Assembly: GCA_013334525.1 (NCBI GenBank)
Contig: JAAXXK010000002.1
Span: 68,056-125,693 of the forward strand
DNA from: Chlorobiaceae bacterium
GTDB lineage: Bacteria; Bacteroidota; Chlorobiia; Chlorobiales; Chlorobiaceae
Direction: 5' to 3'
Length of the DNA: 57,638 nucleotides
Shown piece after piece: positions 1-7,713 of this stretch (position 1 is its first letter; every line of letters starts with the position of its first letter). The position numbers and the translations under genes were made by a program. The notes beneath the pieces were generated by a model. That model worked only from the letters and a program-made list of their open reading frames with translations. It made no database searches and was not told the DNA's origin.

Positions 1-29
1 GATAACTAATAACCGAAATAATAGTAGTC

Positions 30-338
30 ATGGACAAACCGAAGCATCACATTTTTGTTTGCGCCAGCTTCAGGGCTCAGGGCGCTCCGCAGGGAATCTG
101 CCACAAGAAAGAGTCGCTTGGACTCATTCCCTACCTCGAAAGCGAGCTGTCTGATCGCGGCATGAGCGATGTTGCCGTGTCGGCAACGGCCTGCCTGAAC
201 CTCTGCGAGAAAGGGCCGATCGTGGTCGTCTACCCTGAAAACTTCTGGTACGGCGAAATCGACAGCGAAGAAAAGGTCGACGAGATTCTTGATGCCCTTG
301 AAGAGGGCGCGGCCTGTGAAGATCACCTGATCAACTGA
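30..338 (+). CDS. Thioredoxin-like [2Fe-2S] ferredoxin
   Basis: The 102-residue protein has the cysteine spacing of the thioredoxin-fold [2Fe-2S] ferredoxins: Cys11, Cys24, then Cys55 and Cys59 in TACLNLCEKGP, followed by the VVYPENFWYG segment typical of the family. It is a soluble one-electron carrier with no signal peptide. It lies directly upstream of modE, an arrangement I associate with the downstream end of nif clusters in green sulfur bacteria, so electron supply to nitrogenase or its cofactor assembly is likely; this is inferred from context and the nif genes would lie before the window. No clear ribosome-binding site is visible in the 29 bases before the start. Fold assignment is secure, the partner is not. 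Confidence 0.85.
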   Translation: MDKPKHHIFVCASFRAQGAPQGICHKKESLGLIPYLESELSDRGMSDVAVSATACLNLCEKGPIVVVYPENFWYGEIDSEEKVDEILDALEEGAACEDHLIN

Positions 339-392
339 CCCGCCTCTTTATTGTGCTGTCCGGCGTAACTGGAGACGACGGGCAGCATTTTT

Positions 393-432
393 TTACCATG
401 CGCTATATCATTCAATATATAGCGCATGGTAA
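393..432. promoter_or_regulatory. ModE-box-like perfect inverted repeat
   Basis: Two perfect 16-base arms (393-408 and 417-432) flank an 8-base loop. The core 401-424 reads CGCTATATC-N6-TATATAGCG, which matches the enterobacterial ModE operator layout (CGnTATATA-N6-TATATAnCG) at all but one base. It lies between the ferredoxin gene and modE (start 575). Two readings are possible: a molybdate-responsive ModE operator giving autoregulation, or the terminator of the ferredoxin transcript. The flanking T-run (388-394) lies on the wrong side for a plus-strand terminator, which favours the operator. Confidence 0.65.
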
Positions 433-487
433 TAGATAAATCCCCCGGTCTTTTTTCTGGCCCATGTTCTTTCTTTGTTTACACCTT

Positions 488-510
488 CCCGACGGTTCTC
501 CGCCGTCGGG
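488..510. promoter_or_regulatory. Hairpin in modE leader
   Basis: A perfect 8-bp stem (CCCGACGG at 488-495, CCGTCGGG at 503-510) with a 7-base loop lies 65 bases upstream of modE. A second small stem, AGGTTG/CAACCT at 538-553 with loop ACGG, follows. There is no T-tract, so a leader structure is more likely than a terminator. Its function is unknown. Confidence 0.4.
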
Positions 511-574
511 ATATTATCGTTTGAGGCCCTATATTGCAGGTTGACGGCAACCTCACCAAAACCGGACCCTCAGC

Positions 575-1384
575 GTGAACAGAACAAAAGACCCCATCGG
601 ACTCGAAGGCTCCATCTGGTTCCAGAAATCACAGAACAGGTTCCTCGGCGGCGACCGGATCGCCCTGCTCGAAAAGATCGACGAACTGGGCTCGATCAAC
701 AGCGCAGCCAAGGCCGCAGGTATCAGCTACAAAACCGCCTGGCACCTCGTGAACATGATGAACAACCTTTCAGAAAAACCGCTGGTCGACCGGGTAACCG
801 GAGGGAAAGGGGGCGGCGGCACCGTGTTGACCCGTGAGGGCAAACAGGTGATCGAACAGTTCCGGGTCGTCCAGGAGGAGCACCGCAAGTTCCTCGAAAA
901 CCTTGAGGAGAGAATAGGCGATACCGGGAACCTCTACCAGTTCCTCAGGAGGATCTCCATGAGGATCAGCGCACGCAATGTCTTTGCCGGCATGATTGAA
1001 GAGGTGACAAAGGGAGCGGTCAACGCAGAAGTGATCCTGACCCTGACAGGCGGCCAGCAGATCGCCTCGATCATAACCAACGGCGCGGTGGACAACCTCG
1101 GCCTGAAAAAGGGGATGAGCGCCTACGCCATCGTCAAATCAAATTCGGTCATCGTGGCAAGGGAGCTGCACGAAGCAAAGCTGAGTGCCCGGAACATCAT
1201 GCCCGGAAAGGTGCAAAGGGTTATCGATGGCCCCGTCAGCAGCGAAATCGACATCGAGATCGGCGGCGGCAACATCATCTCAGCCATCATCACCCACACC
1301 AGCTGCGAAAAGCTCGAACTGAAAGAGGGCGAACCCGCCTGCGCCCTCTTCAAGGCGTCGAGTGTGATTATCGGAGTTAATTGA
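575..1384 (+). CDS. modE: ModE molybdate-responsive transcriptional regulator
   Basis: The 269-residue protein has the full ModE architecture: an N-terminal winged helix-turn-helix of LysR type (about residues 20-120, with the conserved stretch SINSAAKAAGISYKTAW and the Gly-rich turn TGGKGGGGTVLT), then two Mop/TOBE molybdate-binding domains (about 130-195 and 200-269; for example NVFAGMIEEVTKGAVNAEV and ARNIMPGKVQRV). With molybdate bound, ModE dimers bind DNA to repress molybdate-transport genes or activate molybdoenzyme genes. The start is a GTG; no ATG in a better position exists. A ModE-box-like palindrome lies 140-180 bases upstream, suggesting autoregulation. The stop codon TGA falls on the first heptamer of the TTGAYAG array that begins at 1381. 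Confidence 0.93.
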   Translation: MNRTKDPIGLEGSIWFQKSQNRFLGGDRIALLEKIDELGSINSAAKAAGISYKTAWHLVNMMNNLSEKPLVDRVTGGKGGGGTVLTREGKQVIEQFRVVQEEHRKFLENLEERIGDTGNLYQFLRRISMRISARNVFAGMIEEVTKGAVNAEVILTLTGGQQIASIITNGAVDNLGLKKGMSAYAIVKSNSVIVARELHEAKLSARNIMPGKVQRVIDGPVSSEIDIEIGGGNIISAIITHTSCEKLELKEGEPACALFKASSVIIGVN

Positions 1385-1442
1385 TAGTTGACAGTTGATA
1401 GTTGATAGTTGATAGTTGACAGTTGATAGTTGACAGTTGATA
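1381..1442 (+). repeat. TTGAYAG heptamer array at modE 3' end
   Basis: Eight head-to-tail heptamers (TTGATAG or TTGACAG) occupy 1381-1436, followed by TTGATA. Because the unit is 7 bases, the array is read in all three frames and presents TGA or TAG in each. The modE stop codon (1382-1384) is taken from the first unit. The facing array at 1521-1554 is its inverted counterpart. Confidence 0.9.
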
Positions 1443-1520
1443 ATAGAAATACCGGGTTAGGAAGCCTGAGCTTGCCAATTGATTTTCCGGCTTAAGAGCA
1501 TCACAGGTCAACCATCTCTT

Positions 1521-1554
1521 CAACTATCAACTATCAACTATCAACTGTCAACTG
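1521..1554 (-). repeat. CTRTCAA heptamer array at hypE 3' end
   Basis: This array is the reverse-complement orientation of the heptamer: three CTATCAA and one CTGTCAA unit between 1524 and 1551 with partial units at each side. It faces the array at 1381-1442, about 78 bases of non-coding sequence lying between them, so the two could form a long stem-loop between the convergent modE and hypE genes. The hypE stop codon (1557-1559) is immediately next to it. Confidence 0.88.
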
Positions 1555-1556
1555 TT

Positions 1557-2594
1557 TCAGCAGATTCTCGGCAACTGCTCCCCCAGCGGCATTTCGACGA
1601 TGCGGCGGCTGCCGAACGGGGTTCGCATGACCACCATGCCGGGGTGTTCCTCCACTACCCTGCCGATGCAGACCGCCTCGCGTCCGTGCTCGTGCGCGCG
1701 CATGACCGTGAGCACCGCTTCGGTGTCGGCCTGCGGCACCACGAGCAGCATTTTGCCTTCGTTGGCTACGGTGAGCGGGTCGATGCCAAGGAGTTCCGAG
1801 GCTCCCCTGACCTCCTCGCGAACGGGAATGGCGGTCTCGTCGAGTTCGATGCCAACCGACGATGATGAGGCCAGCTCGTTGAGGGTGGCTGCGACGCCGC
1901 CCCTGGTCGGGTCGCGCATGGCGTGCACGCTCGGCACGACGTCAAGCACTTCACGGATCATGCCGTTGAGGGCTGCCGTGTCGCTCTTGATCCTGCTCTG
2001 GAACGAAAGACCCTCCCGGGTGGTCATGACGGCCATGCCGTGATCTCCGATAGTGCCGGAGAGGATGACCGCATCGCCGGGTTTCAGGTTGCGGCACGAA
2101 ACGTTGATCCCTTCAGGTATGAAGCCGACTCCGGATGTGTTGATGAAGATCTTGTCGCACTGCCCTTTCTGCACCACCTTGGTGTCGCCGCACACAATCA
2201 GTACCCCTGCCTTGCGCGCCGATTCGGCCATGCTTTTTACGATCATCTCCAGCTCTACCAGCGGCAAGCCCTCTTCGAGCACGAACCCTGCGCTGAGGTA
2301 GCGCGGCACCGCGCCGCCTACGGCCAGATCGTTGACCGTTCCGTTGATAGCCAGTTCGCCGATGTTGCCGCCGGGAAAAAATATCGGTGAGACGACGTAG
2401 GTGTCGGTGGAGAAGGCTATCTGCCCCGGTTCCGCGTCGAACCTGGCCTGGTCGTCGAGCTGGTCGAGAAAGGCGTTCTGCAGGTGCGGCATGAACACCC
2501 TTCCGGTAAGCTCCTGCGACAGTCGCCCTCCGGCACCGTGGGCCATCTGGACGGTTTCATGCTGAAGAATGGGGGCTGGACAGCTGAGTTGCAT
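1557..2594 (-). CDS. hypE: Hydrogenase maturation protein HypE (carbamoyl dehydratase)
   Basis: HypE accepts a carbamoyl group from HypF on its C-terminal cysteine and dehydrates it with ATP to a thiocyanate, the source of the CN ligands of the NiFe site. The 345-residue protein shows the AIR-synthase-like motifs HGAGG near the N terminus, STDTYVVSP, GNIGELAINGTVND and CGDTKVV, and it ends exactly in PRIC, the obligatory C-terminal Cys tail. Only three bases separate its start from the hypD stop. The stop abuts a heptamer array, so this is the last gene of the hyp operon. Confidence 0.97.
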   Translation of the reverse strand: MQLSCPAPILQHETVQMAHGAGGRLSQELTGRVFMPHLQNAFLDQLDDQARFDAEPGQIAFSTDTYVVSPIFFPGGNIGELAINGTVNDLAVGGAVPRYLSAGFVLEEGLPLVELEMIVKSMAESARKAGVLIVCGDTKVVQKGQCDKIFINTSGVGFIPEGINVSCRNLKPGDAVILSGTIGDHGMAVMTTREGLSFQSRIKSDTAALNGMIREVLDVVPSVHAMRDPTRGGVAATLNELASSSSVGIELDETAIPVREEVRGASELLGIDPLTVANEGKMLLVVPQADTEAVLTVMRAHEHGREAVCIGRVVEEHPGMVVMRTPFGSRRIVEMPLGEQLPRIC

Positions 2595-2597
2595 GAG

Positions 2598-3692
2598 CTA
2601 AAGGGTTGTATTGCGATGATACTTGTAATAGGCAGCACATGCGCCTTCGGACGAGACCATGGTCGCACCGAGCGGACTCAGCGGTGTGCACTCGCGACCG
2701 AACGCTTCGCACCCGCTTGGCTTGAGATGACCCTGCAGCACCTCGCCGCTTCGGCAAAGGGGGGACTCTTTCGGTGTGATATGGCCGACATCGAACCGTT
2801 TTTCTGCATCGAAGCGAGCGTAGGAGTCGCGAAGCACGAGGCCGCTGGCGGGAATGATGCCGATGCCGCGCCACGGACGGTCGGCCACTTCGTAGACCTC
2901 GTTCATGATCTTCCTGGCCTGGGGATTGCCTTCGCGGCTGACCACACGGCCATAGGCATTAACGACGCCGGTGATGCCATCTTCGAGCATCTCCACGACC
3001 TGCAGGATTCCGGCGAGAAGGTCGACCGGTTCGAACCCGGCGGGCACGATGGGCACATGGAACCTCTCTGCCACGGGCTCGTACTCCTCCCACCCCATGA
3101 TGGCGCAGACATGGCCGGCGGCAAGGAACCCCTGCACCAGGTTGCCCGGCGAGGAGAGAATGGCGCTCATGGCTGGAGGAACCATCACCTGGCTGACCAA
3201 CTCGCTGAAGTTGCCGATACCCTCACGTGCCGCTTGCCAGACCGCCATGGCGTTGGCCGGGGCAGTGGTTTCGAACCCGACGGCGAGAAAGACCACCTCT
3301 TTCTGCGGGTTGTCGCGTGCGATCTGGAGCGCTTCGAGTGGAGAGAAAACGATGCGCACGTCGGCCCCCTCGCTCCTTGCCATGAACAGGTCCTTCGAGC
3401 TGCCCGGCACCCGGAGCATGTCGCCGAAGCTCGCCAGGATCACCCCAGGTCTGGCTGCAATGGCAAGCGCCCGTTCGATGGTCTCCAGCGGCGTGACGCA
3501 GACCGGGCAACCGGGGCCGTGCACGAGTCGCACAGTCGACGGCAGAAGCTGATCGATGCCGTTGCGGATAATCGAGTGGGTCTGGCCGCCACAGATCTCC
3601 ATGATGGTCCACTCATGCAAGGCCTTCCTGCGGATACGATCGAGCAATGCCTTTGCTCGCTGCGGGTCACGGTATTCGTCAATGAACTTCAT
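2598..3692 (-). CDS. hypD: Hydrogenase maturation protein HypD
   Basis: HypD is the iron-sulfur scaffold that, with HypC, assembles Fe(CN)2CO. The start chosen (MKFIDEYRD) has AAGGAG seven bases upstream and lies just after the hypC stop; the reading frame stays open twelve codons further upstream, into hypC. Conserved motifs are ICGGQTH (Cys34), HGPGCPVC (Cys62 and Cys65), VGFETTAPA, and the C-terminal [4Fe-4S] ligands Cys313, Cys328, Cys335 and Cys352. Its 364 residues are the usual size. It is co-oriented with hypC and hypE. Confidence 0.97.
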   Translation of the reverse strand: MKFIDEYRDPQRAKALLDRIRRKALHEWTIMEICGGQTHSIIRNGIDQLLPSTVRLVHGPGCPVCVTPLETIERALAIAARPGVILASFGDMLRVPGSSKDLFMARSEGADVRIVFSPLEALQIARDNPQKEVVFLAVGFETTAPANAMAVWQAAREGIGNFSELVSQVMVPPAMSAILSSPGNLVQGFLAAGHVCAIMGWEEYEPVAERFHVPIVPAGFEPVDLLAGILQVVEMLEDGITGVVNAYGRVVSREGNPQARKIMNEVYEVADRPWRGIGIIPASGLVLRDSYARFDAEKRFDVGHITPKESPLCRSGEVLQGHLKPSGCEAFGRECTPLSPLGATMVSSEGACAAYYKYHRNTTL

Positions 3693-3702
3693 GGTCGGCT
3701 CC

Positions 3703-3972
3703 TTAACGGGAGGATGGGGGCAGGTCATGGTCGGTATCGAATGCTCCGCTCTTGATCAGTTCGTCCCAGAGCTTGAGGCTTTCCGAGGCCTCCTCCTCGT
3801 CGATGATCTTGAGGGCGAACCCGGCGTGGACAATGGTGTACTGGCCAAGTGCGATTTCAGGCACATATTCAAGGCAGGCTTTGGTCAGCGTGCCGCTGAT
3901 GTCGACCGTGCCCATTTTCAGGCCGTTTTCATCACGGATTTCAACAACTTTTCCCGGTATGGCGAGACACAT
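3703..3972 (-). CDS. hypC: Hydrogenase maturation chaperone HypC
   Basis: An 89-residue small chaperone that starts MCLAIPGKV, with the essential N-terminal Cys2 that binds the Fe(CN)2CO unit and hands it to the hydrogenase large subunit. It forms the working complex with HypD, encoded ten bases downstream. The start has no recognisable Shine-Dalgarno sequence, because a heptamer array fills the leader from eight bases upstream of the ATG. The C-terminal 15 residues beyond the conserved core are variable in the family. Confidence 0.95.
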   Translation of the reverse strand: MCLAIPGKVVEIRDENGLKMGTVDISGTLTKACLEYVPEIALGQYTIVHAGFALKIIDEEEASESLKLWDELIKSGAFDTDHDLPPSSR

Positions 3973-3979
3973 AATACAG

Positions 3980-4035
3980 TTGATAGTTGACAGTTGATAG
4001 TGGATAGTTAAGAGGAGATAGTTAACAGTTGACAG
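3980..4035 (+). repeat. TTGAYAG heptamer array upstream of hypC
   Basis: Units TTGATAG, TTGACAG, TTGATAG and TGGATAG (3980-4007), a degenerate stretch, then TTAACAG and TTGACAG (4022-4035). In the direction of hypC transcription it occupies the leader where a ribosome-binding site would be expected. It faces the inverted array at 4067-4104 across a 31-base spacer, so a hairpin is possible. Confidence 0.85.
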
Positions 4036-4066
4036 AAGGGGGTCTAAAGTGATTTCTTACATTTTT

Positions 4067-4104
4067 CAACTATCAACTATCCACTGTCAACTGTCAACTA
4101 TCTT
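4067..4104 (-). repeat. CTRTCAA heptamer array at the four-helix gene 3' end
   Basis: Units CTATCAA, CTATCCA, CTGTCAA, CTGTCAA and CTATCTT (4070-4104). Read on the minus strand, the array supplies the last two residues (Asp-Ser) and the TGA stop of the four-helix-bundle gene that starts at 4459. This shows that the coding sequence runs into the array rather than ending before it. Confidence 0.85.
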
Positions 4105-4459
4105 CTCTCTTCTTTGATGATTTGACGATGCTGGTCAGCATTTTCAGTATTTCGACAATATCAGGTTTGATTGAATCAAAACCATTCTTTTCAAGAATTT
4201 CAGAGTGGTAAAGTAGATCAATCCAATACTCCGTCTCGTTAGCCTCCTTGAGGGCTACTGACATTTTGTGAATGAAATCAGCCCGGCTTTCGGCGTGCTC
4301 GGCCTCACGAACAAGAGCGCCAATAGCAGTTCCGGATCTCAGAAGCTGTTTGCTCAGGACATACTCCTTTTTCTCCTCCTCCAGAAACCGGCAGAGCTTT
4401 ACTATCCGAAGCGCAAACATAAATGTGCGCTCCTTAACCCTGGTCCCATCCACCTTCAC
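4094..4459 (-). CDS. Four-helix-bundle protein (23S rRNA intervening-sequence protein family)
   Basis: The 121-residue helical protein carries the signature of the IVP/four-helix-bundle family: SKQLLRSGTAIGALVREAEHA, then FIHKMSVALKEANETEYW. Members are known as ORFs inside 23S rRNA intervening sequences, as stand-alone genes scattered in genomes, and as relatives of the Avd accessory protein of diversity-generating retroelements; their cellular role is not settled. Here it lies, co-oriented, between hypF and hypC. The GTG start gives the full family length; an ATG at 4420 has a better ribosome-binding site (AAGGAG, nine bases upstream), so a shorter form is possible. Both flanks are heptamer arrays. 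It has no evident link to hydrogenase maturation and looks like an insertion. Confidence 0.88.
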   Translation of the reverse strand: MKVDGTRVKERTFMFALRIVKLCRFLEEEKKEYVLSKQLLRSGTAIGALVREAEHAESRADFIHKMSVALKEANETEYWIDLLYHSEILEKNGFDSIKPDIVEILKMLTSIVKSSKKREDS

Positions 4460-4475
4460 TCTCTTTATAACATTT

Positions 4476-4522
4476 TAACTATCCACTACCCACTATCCAC
4501 TGTCAACTGTCAACTGTCAACT
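4476..4522 (-). repeat. CTRTCAA heptamer array at hypF 3' end
   Basis: Six units (CTATCCA, CTACCCA, CTATCCA and three CTGTCAA) at 4479-4520. Read on the minus strand they encode the final Val-Asp-Ser and the TGA stop of hypF (4510-4512), then continue into the spacer ahead of the four-helix-bundle gene. Confidence 0.85.
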
Positions 4523-6831
4523 CCCCTGTACCTGCCTTTTAAAAATTCTCTGCCGATGGCGGCCTGGCCGAGGGAGAGGCCTCCGTCGTTGGAGGGGACC
4601 TGCTCTTGGAGCAAAACTCGGTAGCCCTCCATTTCGAGTACGTGGGCCAGGGTTTCGAGCAGCAGGGGATTCTGGAATACACCGCCGCTGAGGGCTACCG
4701 TTTTCAAGCCTGTTTCAAGATAGGCCATCCGGACCACTTCTGAAAACATGCCCACGAGAGTGCGGTGGAAACGGCGAGAGATGCTTCCTGCATCAGCTCC
4801 AGAGCGGATTGCGGCGGCAATCTCGCGTACCATGGGGGAAACCAGCATAATCCACCTGCCGTGACGGTGTTCGAAGCCGTAATTGAAGCCCGCATCGGCA
4901 ACGCGACCGCCTGCGGCCTGCATCAGCTCGATGGCGGCCTGGCCTTCGTAGCTTACCTCGTGTTTCAGCCCGCATATTGAAGCAACAGCGTCGAACAGCC
5001 TTCCGCAGCTGGAGGTTTCAGCGAGGCCACTGTTCTTTTCGAGGAGTTCGACCACCATCTCCGCCTGTGGCTGCGACCTGCAGGAGAGTCCATCGGACGA
5101 CGCGATGCTACGGTGAAGGTAACCGAGGGCTGTCCTCCAGATGTGGCGGACTGCTGCGTCGCCGCCCGGCAGGGGCATCGACTCCAGCGACGCGAACCTG
5201 AAGGCTTCGGCCACATCGCCGACCAGGAGCTCACCGCCCCAGACGGTGCCGTCGGTGCCGTAACCCGATCCGTCGAGCATGATCCCGATGGCCGGGCCTT
5301 CATGGCGGTTTTCGGCGAGGCATGAGGCGAGGTGGGCGTGATGGTGCTGCACGCCGAGCATCGGAACCTTCCGGCCCATGGCCCACTGGGTGGTCAGGTA
5401 GGATGGGTGCAGGTCGTGCACCACCAACTGTGCCTCCGTCCTGAAAATAGTTTGCAGGTGTGCGGCGACCGCATCGAAATGGCGGTAGGCCTCATAGTTC
5501 TTCATGTCGCCGATATGCTGGCTCATGATCGCCTCCGGGCCTTTCATGAGACAGAGGGTGTTCTTCAGCTCACCGCCCGTGCCAATCACCGGCTCACCTC
5601 CCTCTTTGAGGAAAATCGGGGCCGGCACGTACCCCCGGCTTCGCCTCACCATGCGCATCCGCCCGGCCAGGTGCACAACCACCGAATCGTCGCAGCGCAG
5701 GGCGATGGGTCGGTCGTGCATCAGGAAATGGTCGGCGATCCCGCCAAGCCGTTCGAGCGCCTCGGCGTTCTCGCACGCCAGCGGCTCCTCGCTCAGGTTT
5801 GCGCTGGTCATGACGAGCACCTCCGGACCTTCATGAAGCAGCAACCAGTGAAGGGGCGAATAGGGCAGCATCACCCCGAGCCGGTCGTTTCCGGGGGCAA
5901 TGGAGGGGGCCAACGCAAGCTCCTCTTTTTTACGCAGCAGCACGATGGGCGCTTCGGGTGAAGCCAGCGCTGCCGCTTCGTCCTCGCCGATGACGCAGAG
6001 CAGGCGGGCAATGTCGATATCGCGCACCATCACCGCAAAGGGCTTCTCCTCCCGCCCCTTGCGCTGCCGCAAACGCCTGACAGCATCTTCGTTCGATGCG
6101 TCAACGGCGAGATGGAAGCCACCGATGCCCTTGAGTGCAAGGATATTGCCACCGGCAAGCTGGGCGCAGGCCGCAACGATTGGATCGGGAGCCTCCGAAC
6201 CACGACCGGCGACGTCGCAAAGCGTGAGCCCTGGCCCACAGGCCGGGCATGCGTTCGGTTGCGCATGGAACCTTCGGTCACCTGGATCCTCATACTCGCG
6301 CCTGCAATCGGGGCAGAGTTCGAACCCCTTCATGGTGGTCAGTGGCCGGTCGTAGGGGATTCGCTCGACGATGGTGTAGCGCGGACCGCAATTGGTACAG
6401 TTGGTGAAGGGGTAACGGTAGCGGCGACCACCCGGTTCAGAGAGATCCCGAAGGCAGTCGTCGCAGATGGCAATGTCCGGCGGAATAAGGGTCTCCATCG
6501 CGTCGCCGTCGACAGAACCAGATATCGCAAAACCTGATTCGTCACCAACGGGTTCGATGGTTTCCGTGTCGAAGCGCGTAATGCGGGCGAGGGGCGGTCG
6601 TTCTGAAAACATGGCCTCGCCGAACGCGTCAAGGCTATCCGGCAACCCCTCGACTTCTATGAGCACGCCGGAAGCGGTGTTCCGGATGAAGCCGGCAAGC
6701 CTGTAGCGACCGGCAAGCCGCCAGACGAACGGCCTGAACCCGACCCCCTGGACTATCCCACCGACCAGGATCCGTCGGCGCTGAAGCCCTTCGGAGCCGT
6801 TCAGAGTCCCGCCTGTCGCGATATCAGCCAT
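4510..6831 (-). CDS. hypF: Carbamoyltransferase HypF
   Basis: HypF makes carbamoyl-adenylate from carbamoyl phosphate and ATP and transfers the carbamoyl group to HypE. About 773 residues from the start chosen. Domains in order: acylphosphatase-like (GIVQGVGFRPFVW near residue 25), paired zinc fingers (CDDCLRDL, CTNCGPRYT, CPDCRREYE, ACPACGP), a YrdC-like nucleotide domain (KGIGGFHLA), and a Kae1-like metal-binding carbamoyltransferase domain (HHHAHLAS, LDGSGYGTDGT). The reading frame is open 48 codons further upstream inside hypB, but acylphosphatase homology begins just after the ATG at 6831. That start overlaps the hypB end by about 31 bases. The last three residues and the stop come from a heptamer array, so its C terminus may differ from close homologues. 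Confidence 0.95.
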   Translation of the reverse strand: MADIATGGTLNGSEGLQRRRILVGGIVQGVGFRPFVWRLAGRYRLAGFIRNTASGVLIEVEGLPDSLDAFGEAMFSERPPLARITRFDTETIEPVGDESGFAISGSVDGDAMETLIPPDIAICDDCLRDLSEPGGRRYRYPFTNCTNCGPRYTIVERIPYDRPLTTMKGFELCPDCRREYEDPGDRRFHAQPNACPACGPGLTLCDVAGRGSEAPDPIVAACAQLAGGNILALKGIGGFHLAVDASNEDAVRRLRQRKGREEKPFAVMVRDIDIARLLCVIGEDEAAALASPEAPIVLLRKKEELALAPSIAPGNDRLGVMLPYSPLHWLLLHEGPEVLVMTSANLSEEPLACENAEALERLGGIADHFLMHDRPIALRCDDSVVVHLAGRMRMVRRSRGYVPAPIFLKEGGEPVIGTGGELKNTLCLMKGPEAIMSQHIGDMKNYEAYRHFDAVAAHLQTIFRTEAQLVVHDLHPSYLTTQWAMGRKVPMLGVQHHHAHLASCLAENRHEGPAIGIMLDGSGYGTDGTVWGGELLVGDVAEAFRFASLESMPLPGGDAAVRHIWRTALGYLHRSIASSDGLSCRSQPQAEMVVELLEKNSGLAETSSCGRLFDAVASICGLKHEVSYEGQAAIELMQAAGGRVADAGFNYGFEHRHGRWIMLVSPMVREIAAAIRSGADAGSISRRFHRTLVGMFSEVVRMAYLETGLKTVALSGGVFQNPLLLETLAHVLEMEGYRVLLQEQVPSNDGGLSLGQAAIGREFLKGRYRGVDS

Positions 6832-7622
6832 GCCTTCCAGCGGTCGAGCCCCTCTCCGGTCCTGGCCGACACCTCGATCCACTCGAGATGGTGGTTGACC
6901 TGCGTTGCATACTCCCTGCACTTCGCGACGTCGAAATCGACATAGGGAAGAAGGTCGGTCTTGTTGAGAAGGCAAAGGTCGGCACTATGGAACATGGTCG
7001 GGTACTTCAGGGGCTTGTCCTCCCCCTCGGTCACGCTGATGACGACCACCCTTGCGGCTTCGCCGAGATCGAACATGGCCGGACAGACCAGGTTGCCGAC
7101 GTTCTCGATGCAGAGCAGGGAGCGTTCCGGAGGATCGAGTTCCCTGACGGCCCGCTGCACCATAAGGGCATCGAGATGGCATCCCGTGCCGGTGTTGACC
7201 TGGATGACCGGCACGCCGAGGGCGTGGATGCGGTCGGCGTCGTTGGTCGTCTGCTGGTCGCCTTCGATGACCGTGACCGGGAAATGCTCCAGAAGCATCG
7301 GCACCGTCTTTTCGAGAATGGTGGTCTTGCCCGATCCAGGTGAGCTCAGGAAGTTTATCGCCAGAATTCGCCGGGCCTCAAACCAGCCCCGGTTGCGTTC
7401 GGCAAGCAGGTTGTTTTTCGACAGCACATCCAGCTCCACCTCCACCTTGCGCGACTCGCCGTGGTGGTGATCGTGGCTGTGACCATGGTCGTGATCGTGA
7501 TCGTGATCATGTTCATGATCGTGGTGGTGATCACCCTCGACGACATGGACATGATAGTCCGTCATACCGGGTTTGCGGAGCACCGCTCCCCCTTCAGGCG
7601 AACAACCGCAGGTATCGCACAT
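6801..7622 (-). CDS. hypB: Hydrogenase nickel incorporation GTPase HypB, His-rich form
   Basis: The GTPase that drives nickel insertion into the hydrogenase large subunit together with HypA. The N-terminal metal site C2-x2-C5-G-C7 is followed by a His/Asp-rich tract (about residues 23-54), a nickel store found in some HypB proteins. The GTPase core has the P-loop SSPGSGKTT (about 93-101), the metal-site segment GTGCH (146-150), and NKTD (220-223). AGGAG lies nine bases upstream of the ATG. The 273-residue protein overlaps the start of hypF, suggesting translational coupling. Confidence 0.97.
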   Translation of the reverse strand: MCDTCGCSPEGGAVLRKPGMTDYHVHVVEGDHHHDHEHDHDHDHDHGHSHDHHHGESRKVEVELDVLSKNNLLAERNRGWFEARRILAINFLSSPGSGKTTILEKTVPMLLEHFPVTVIEGDQQTTNDADRIHALGVPVIQVNTGTGCHLDALMVQRAVRELDPPERSLLCIENVGNLVCPAMFDLGEAARVVVISVTEGEDKPLKYPTMFHSADLCLLNKTDLLPYVDFDVAKCREYATQVNHHLEWIEVSARTGEGLDRWKAWLISRQAGL

Positions 7623-7713
7623 GATTAATTACTCCTGAATGGTTCTGTGAATTTCTATTTCTCCTTATTGATCAGACCTATCCGACAGATCGGCCTGATC
7701 CGTCCCCCATGAT

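Noticed and set aside
2484..3755. 423-residue plus-strand ORF opposite hypE/hypD
   Set aside because: It is the antisense shadow of strongly conserved HypD and HypE in GC-rich DNA; no family motif or ribosome-binding site.
1381..4522. Heptamer arrays as a CRISPR array
   Set aside because: Units are 7 bases, tandem and without unique spacers, and there are no cas genes; they are short tandem repeats.
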